NCBI GenBank assembly: GCA_030639665.1
Contig: DAOWCC010000092.1
Location: 1 to 9,379 of the forward strand
From: Elusimicrobiota bacterium
GTDB lineage: Bacteria; Elusimicrobiota; Elusimicrobia; Elusimicrobiales; UBA9959
Reading direction: 5' to 3'
Length of the DNA: 9,379 bases
Shown here one piece after another: positions 5,692 to 9,379 of this stretch. Below the pieces are notes generated by a model. That model was not told the DNA's origin. It saw nothing but the letters and a program-made list of their open reading frames with translations, and did no database searches. The translations under genes and the position numbers were made by a program. Positions within the stretch are counted from its first letter, which is position 1, and every line of letters begins with the position of its first letter.

Positions 5692-6630
5692 ATGAAAATG
5701 AATAAATTTTTAATAGCATTATTCGTATTGGCGGTTTTATTTGTTCTGTCTTTGTTTATAGGACCGACATCTTTAAACGGTTTTGATATTATATTTCACA
5801 TAAGATTGCCCCGAGTGCTGCAGGCCGTGATAGCGGGTTGCGCTTTATCGGTGGCTGGAGTTATTTTCCAAGGGGTTTTGAAAAATCCTTTATGCGATCC
5901 CTATATTCTCGGAACTTCATCAGGCGCGCTTTTCGGAGCGGTTTTGGCTCAAGTTATCGGTTTGAATCAGGGTTCTTTTTTCTTTTATATTCTTATCGGC
6001 GCAAGCGCTTTGGGCGCGACTCTCATAGCCTATAATCTCGCTAAATACAAAAAACAAGTTTCCAATGTTGATCTCATCTTAGCCGGTGTTATTATAAGCA
6101 CCTTTTTATCCGCTTTGGTTTTACTATTTTTGAGTTTGCATAGAGAAAGCGCTCTTAATATAGTGTTCTTTATGATGGGCGGACTTTATGAGACGGATAA
6201 AGGTTTGCTTATAGCCGCGGCGGTTTTGGTGTTTATTGGAATTATGCTGGCTTTAAGCCTTTCAAGGCAATTGGACATTTTTTCTCTCGGTGAAGAAAAG
6301 GCCGTTCACTTGGGCATTAATACGGAAAAATACAAGATTATATATTTTACGATAGCTTCATTAATTACGGCCTGCGCCGTTTCAATTTCAGGGACCATAG
6401 GTTTTGTGGGTTTGGTGGTGCCGCATATGGCGCGATTGATAGTCGGTCCTTCTCATTTTCGCCTTATACTTGCTTCCGCTATAGGCGGCAGTATGTTTTT
6501 AATTGTAACTGACGCTTTCGCCAGAACTGTCATAGCCCCGGGTGAAATTCCGGTGGGTATTATAACGGCGCTGGTCGGCGCGCCGTTCTTTTTATGGCTT
6601 CTTTTTAGAAATAGAGGAAAGATTAAATAA
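5692..6630 (+). CDS. btuC: BtuC-like permease of the cobalamin ABC importer (FecCD family)
   Basis: This 312-residue inner-membrane permease has about nine or ten hydrophobic segments and would form a homodimer with two BtuD subunits. FecCD signatures are IRLPRVLQAVIAGCALSVAGVIFQ (37-60), KNPLCDPYILGTSSGA (64-79), the coupling region SLGEEKAVHLGIN (198-210), SGTIGFVGLVVPHMARLIVGP (233-253) and PGEIPVGIITALVGAPFF (283-300). The length is slightly short for the family (about 325-350) because the N-terminus is compact. There is no recognisable Shine-Dalgarno; the ATG lies 4 nt after the btuF stop, so translation is probably coupled. An in-frame ATG at 5698 is an equally possible start. Its stop directly abuts the btuD ATG. 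Confidence 0.93.
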   Translation: MKMNKFLIALFVLAVLFVLSLFIGPTSLNGFDIIFHIRLPRVLQAVIAGCALSVAGVIFQGVLKNPLCDPYILGTSSGALFGAVLAQVIGLNQGSFFFYILIGASALGATLIAYNLAKYKKQVSNVDLILAGVIISTFLSALVLLFLSLHRESALNIVFFMMGGLYETDKGLLIAAAVLVFIGIMLALSLSRQLDIFSLGEEKAVHLGINTEKYKIIYFTIASLITACAVSISGTIGFVGLVVPHMARLIVGPSHFRLILASAIGGSMFLIVTDAFARTVIAPGEIPVGIITALVGAPFFLWLLFRNRGKIK

Positions 6631-7386
6631 ATGCAAATAATCAGCGCTGAAAATATAGATTTTAAATATAATGGCGAGAAGGCTATAAATGGCATTGATT
6701 TTAAAATCAATGAAGCGGATTTTTTAACCATTTTAGGGCCGAATGGTTCGGGAAAATCCACATTATTGAAAATTCTCGCCAGAATTAATGATATCCAAAC
6801 GGGCAGTTTGATTGTTAACGGCCATTATATTGAAAGTTATGAGAGCAGTGAATATGCCAAGTTTTTTTCCTATGTTCCCGGCGATATTTATACGCCTTAT
6901 GATTTTTCCGTTTTGGAGATTGTGGTTATGGGCCGCGCCCCATATCTTAAATGGTGGGAAGATTATCAGAAGAAAGATAATTTACTTGCCATGGAAACAC
7001 TTGAAAGCATGCGCATAAGCCATTTGGCCAAAAGGAGCATTAATTCCCTTTCAAGCGGAGAAAAACAGCTTGTCTTTATCGCGCAGGCATTGGTTCAAAA
7101 TCCCGGAATACTTGTTTTGGATGAGCCCACTTCTCATTTGGATATTAAGTATAAAATGGAAATATTCGGTTTGCTTAATAAAATGCGCGAGGAAAAGAAA
7201 ATTACCATTATAATCGCTTCGCATGATATAAATCTTGTTTCGCTTTATGCCAATAAAGCTTTACTGTTAAATAAAGGAAAACAGATGTTTTTCGGTAGGG
7301 CTCAGGATGGTTTAACCGCCGATAATATTTCCCGGACTTATGAAATAGAGGATACTTCCAAAATTACCGCCATGTTTAAATTATAA
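6631..7386 (+). CDS. btuD: BtuD-like ATPase of the cobalamin ABC importer
   Basis: This 251-residue ABC ATPase would power uptake through BtuC. It has Walker A GPNGSGKST (36-44), signature LSSGEKQ (140-146), Walker B ILVLDEP (160-166), D-loop SHLD (168-171) and H-loop His198 (ASHD). The Q-loop is odd: the usual PQ after the Y-V-P segment reads P83-G84-D85 (codon GGC), so the glutamine that contacts Mg/water and the permease is absent. The following segment TPYDFSVLEIVVMGRAPY is typical of FepC/BtuD proteins. GAGGA (6614-6618) lies inside the end of btuC, 12 nt before the ATG, and TAA-ATG of the two genes abut. No GC-rich terminator follows; only an A/T hairpin-like run is seen after 7390. Confidence 0.93.
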   Translation: MQIISAENIDFKYNGEKAINGIDFKINEADFLTILGPNGSGKSTLLKILARINDIQTGSLIVNGHYIESYESSEYAKFFSYVPGDIYTPYDFSVLEIVVMGRAPYLKWWEDYQKKDNLLAMETLESMRISHLAKRSINSLSSGEKQLVFIAQALVQNPGILVLDEPTSHLDIKYKMEIFGLLNKMREEKKITIIIASHDINLVSLYANKALLLNKGKQMFFGRAQDGLTADNISRTYEIEDTSKITAMFKL

Positions 7387-7463
7387 GAAGTAAAAAATAT
7401 TTTTTTTGGTTGTTTTTGCTTTTTCTGCGTGCTGCTTACTTATCTCTGCTCTCTATTTTATCT

Positions 7464-7498
7464 AGGTCCTTTGGCCTATATTGATGTGGGTCTAAAAG
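7464..7498 (+). promoter_or_regulatory. candidate shared regulatory block upstream of the phospholipase D-family gene
   Basis: AGGTCCTTTGGCC followed by TTGATGTGGGTCTAAAAG ends three bases before the -35 box at 7502. The leader of the secreted protein gene contains AGTCC (190-194), then TTGATGGGTCCAA (201-213) and GGTCCAAAAG (228-237). The common words are GTCC, TTGATG, GGTCYAA and GGTCYAAAAG. A common regulator of the two exported-protein genes is possible, but two examples cannot prove it. Confidence 0.3.
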
Positions 7499-7501
7499 TT
7501 C

Positions 7502-7530
7502 TTGTCAATGTCTCATAAACACACTAATAT
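7502..7530 (+). promoter_or_regulatory. promoter directly abutting the phospholipase D-family start codon
   Basis: TTGTCA (7502-7507, 5/6 of the -35 consensus) is 17 bp from TAATAT (7525-7530, 4/6 of the -10 consensus). The expected transcription start, about 7 nt after the -10 box, coincides with the ATG at 7537. With only AGG one base before the ATG and no normally spaced Shine-Dalgarno, the transcript is likely leaderless. Confidence 0.5.
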
Positions 7531-7536
7531 ATAGGT

Positions 7537-8754
7537 ATGATTAGAAAGACTATCTTGGCTGCGCTATGTGTTGTAAGTTTGTTATTACCTTCCTCGGTCT
7601 ATTCTCAAATTTTCGATAATTATTCTTCCTTTTATTCCAATAGCGTTCTTGGGGATAATTTTGGTGTTGCCATATTTCCCGACGCGGTTAAAGAAGTTAT
7701 TTCCGAGCATATTCCGGCGCCGTTTAAAGATAAAGCCAAAACGGGAGATTTTTCTTCCTTTCCAAATTATTCATTCAACTATTTAAACAACCTTACGGTT
7801 GACGCGATAAGCGCCTCTCAGAAATCCGTTGATATTGCGATGTACAGCATTTATCTCAAAGAGATGCCGGAAGCCATTTTGAGGGCCAGAGACAGAGGCG
7901 TTAAAGTCAGAATAATTATCGACCAATTTCATGTTTATCCCAAACTGTCCACCCAAATTAAACAGCTTATAGAAGCGGGAATTGAAATAAGAACATTGCG
8001 CGGCACAAGAGATTATGGCGTTATGCATAATAAAATCGGCATATTCGACAATAAAATGATTACAACCGGTTCATATAATTGGACCTTTAGCGCGACTTTC
8101 TATAATCATGAGAATATGCTTCTTACCAGACATCCCATATATACCAAAGGATTTATCAAGTATTGGGACTGGATGTGGGAAAACGCCAGCACATTGCAGC
8201 AGGGAGCGCAAGATCCTTTTCCCGTTGGACATTATGGCGCGCCTCCGCAAGATGAAAAACCCGTAATGAAATTAAATGGCGTAAAAGTTCCCTCGTATAT
8301 TTTTTCACCCGGCTCTCAAAGTGAAGAGAGATTGGCGGAGATAATAGGAGCGGCCAAGAAAACGGTAGATGCCGTGACCTTTACCTTTTCATCCAGAATT
8401 CTCGCCGATGCCGTAATTGCCGCCAAAGACAGAGGCGTTAAAGTGAGATTTATGACAGATAGCGGTATGGGGAAAAGTTCATGGGCCGCCAAACTTATAT
8501 TCGATAATGGCGTGGAAATGAAATGGCGCAAAGGCAGAAATTCAAAGGGCGCCATGCATAATAAATATGTGATTTTGGATGGCAAGATTCTTCAAACGGG
8601 ATCTTTTAATTGGAGTATTAACGGCAATGTCAATTCTTTTGAGAATATGATATTTGTTAATGACGCCGATGCCATCAATGCGTATCAGTTGAAATTTGAT
8701 GAATTCTATATGGACGCGACTGCGCCTGTTGCTGAAGATTTTGAAGAAGATTAA
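7537..8754 (+). CDS. secreted phospholipase D-family protein with two HKD motifs
   Basis: This 405-residue product has a Sec signal peptide (MIRK, hydrophobic to residue 18, cleavage near SVYS-Q at 23-24) and two PLD domains. The first (about 80-215) carries HNKIGIFD (His164, Lys166, Asp171) followed by GSYNW. The second (about 255-392) carries HNKYVILD (His341, Lys343, Asp348) followed by GSFNWS. Both catalytic sets are intact, so the protein can form a complete active site within one chain. The two halves also share a DRGVKVR segment (119-125, 298-304). Family members cleave phosphodiester bonds in phospholipids or nucleic acids; the substrate is not readable here, and export favours lipid or extracellular DNA. 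The tail is acidic (EDFEED). It is probably monocistronic. The start is fixed by the signal peptide although no Shine-Dalgarno is present. Confidence 0.92.
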   Translation: MIRKTILAALCVVSLLLPSSVYSQIFDNYSSFYSNSVLGDNFGVAIFPDAVKEVISEHIPAPFKDKAKTGDFSSFPNYSFNYLNNLTVDAISASQKSVDIAMYSIYLKEMPEAILRARDRGVKVRIIIDQFHVYPKLSTQIKQLIEAGIEIRTLRGTRDYGVMHNKIGIFDNKMITTGSYNWTFSATFYNHENMLLTRHPIYTKGFIKYWDWMWENASTLQQGAQDPFPVGHYGAPPQDEKPVMKLNGVKVPSYIFSPGSQSEERLAEIIGAAKKTVDAVTFTFSSRILADAVIAAKDRGVKVRFMTDSGMGKSSWAAKLIFDNGVEMKWRKGRNSKGAMHNKYVILDGKILQTGSFNWSINGNVNSFENMIFVNDADAINAYQLKFDEFYMDATAPVAEDFEED

Positions 8755-8776
8755 GCCGAAAGCGATAGATTTCATT

Positions 8777-8814
8777 GGCGGCGTGGTTTATAATACCGTT
8801 CGCCTGTTTTTTTT
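8777..8814 (+). terminator. imperfect terminator after the phospholipase D-family gene
   Basis: GGCG (8777-8780) and GGT (8785-8787) can pair with ACC (8795-8797) and CGCC (8801-8804), with an internal mismatch region, and eight T residues follow (8807-8814). It starts 22 nt after the stop. The T-run is good but the stem is imperfect. Confidence 0.45.
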
Positions 8815-8816
8815 AG

Positions 8817-8849
8817 TATAATATGAGTGGTTGTAATGGGGGAATTACA
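8817..8849 (+). promoter_or_regulatory. possible -10 box and small operator-like palindrome before the DUF4912-like gene
   Basis: TATAAT (8817-8822) follows the terminator T-run. Another TATAAT lies within the hairpin loop at 8789-8794. Neither has a convincing -35 box. TGTAAT (8832-8837) and ATTACA (8844-8849) form a short palindrome just after the first, which could be an operator or early leader hairpin. Confidence 0.3.
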
Positions 8850-8917
8850 GTGCTTGCAGTTTTATTAATACTTACCTTTCACCCCTTAAATTGGAGTTTC
8901 AATTAAGGAGAATAATA

Positions 8918-9379
8918 ATGACATCTTCAGGACATATTGATAAAGATAAAATAAAAGGAGCGGATCTCGAAAGCTTAAAAGAGCTCCCTCAAGGCTATGG
9001 CGATACCGAAGCTGTTTTGCTTGCCAGAGACCCTAATTGGATGTATATTTATTGGGAAATAAATGAAAAGTCCAAGTCTGAAATACGCGGAGATTATGGC
9101 GATGATATTTTTCAGAAAGCCAGGCAAGTCATAAGAGTGTATGAGAATAGCCAGACTTCCCGAAGCCAATATTTTGATATACAGGTAAAGTTTGACGCCC
9201 ACAGCTGGTATATCAATGTTCAAGACGGAGGAAAATCTTATCATTGCGAACTTGGCTTGGTTTTGCCAAATGGTAAATTTGTAAGCGTGGTAAAAACCAA
9301 TTCCGTGAAATTACCTCAGGGAAAAGTTTCCGAAATTACAGATGAAAAGTGGATGTCCATATCGGGAGATTTTGAAAAA
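8918..9379 (+). CDS. DUF4912-like protein, 3' end beyond the window
   Basis: An open frame starts at the ATG at 8918, 7 nt after a strong AAGGAG (8905-8910), and stays open for 154 codons to the window edge, so the gene is truncated only by the window. The start MTSSGHIDKDK is hydrophilic with no signal peptide. Residues about 22-50, ELPQGYGDTEAVLLARDPNWMYIYWEI, match the DUF4912 pattern of Leu-Pro, Tyr-Gly, Leu-x-x-Arg-Asp-Pro-x-Trp and Tyr-Trp-Glu. The rest is beta-rich with Trp residues (HSWYINV, SYHCELGLVLPNGKFVSV), reminiscent of a carbohydrate-binding-like fold. From memory, such genes often lie beside GH57/DUF1957 glucan enzymes, so the next gene could be one. The function of the domain is not established. 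Confidence 0.75.
   Translation, partial: MTSSGHIDKDKIKGADLESLKELPQGYGDTEAVLLARDPNWMYIYWEINEKSKSEIRGDYGDDIFQKARQVIRVYENSQTSRSQYFDIQVKFDAHSWYINVQDGGKSYHCELGLVLPNGKFVSVVKTNSVKLPQGKVSEITDEKWMSISGDFEK

Noticed and set aside
7471..7486. Sigma54 -24/-12 promoter from TTGGCC and TTGATG
   Set aside because: The GG and GC elements are not at the required spacing and the -12 GC is missing; a normal sigma70-like promoter lies just downstream.
8316..8585. Antisense open frame within the phospholipase D-family gene
   Set aside because: It is a shadow of a strongly supported gene with two intact HKD motifs; no start signals or recognisable product.

Overview
The window is AT-rich bacterial DNA with every supported gene on the + strand. 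Bacterial traits are sigma70-like promoters, Shine-Dalgarno sites, intrinsic terminators, a cobalamin riboswitch and Sec signal peptides. The 3'-terminal partial gene has the look of a DUF4912 protein. Together with the repeat style this suggests an uncultured lineage such as Omnitrophota or Elusimicrobiota, but that placement is a weak inference.

Layout. (1) 1-325 is a non-coding leader with a promoter and GGTCC-type repeats, followed by a secreted 250-residue protein of unknown function made of two copies of a ~100-residue domain (326-1078). (2) After a perfect 18-bp inverted repeat (1171-1208) comes a leader with alternative hairpins, then hypA (1396-1803) and a one-base-overlapping Mrp/MinD-type ATPase (1803-2507). 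Both look like the archaeal (Thermococcus-type) HypA/HypB nickel-insertion pair, not the usual bacterial HypA plus GTPase HypB. A GT-C glycosyltransferase-like membrane protein with a TPR tail follows 12 nt later (2520-4214). (3) A promoter, cobalamin riboswitch and intrinsic terminator (4310-4506) are followed by a ~260-nt array of palindromic repeat units, and then by a compact vitamin B12 ABC importer operon: btuF, btuC, btuD (4869-7386). (4) A secreted tandem-HKD phospholipase D-family protein (7537-8754) has a promoter so close to its ATG that its mRNA may be leaderless. (5) A DUF4912-like gene begins at 8918 and runs off the right edge.

How it fits together. HypA and the ATPase would deliver nickel to a [NiFe] hydrogenase encoded elsewhere. 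The btu genes would import cobalamin, with the riboswitch lowering transcription when B12 is plentiful. The most unusual points are the archaeal-type HypAB pair in a bacterial setting, the repeat array lodged between riboswitch and operon, the missing Q-loop glutamine in BtuD, and a sequence block shared by the upstream regions of the two genes for exported proteins. No hydrogenase structural gene, transposase, tRNA, rRNA or CRISPR array is visible.
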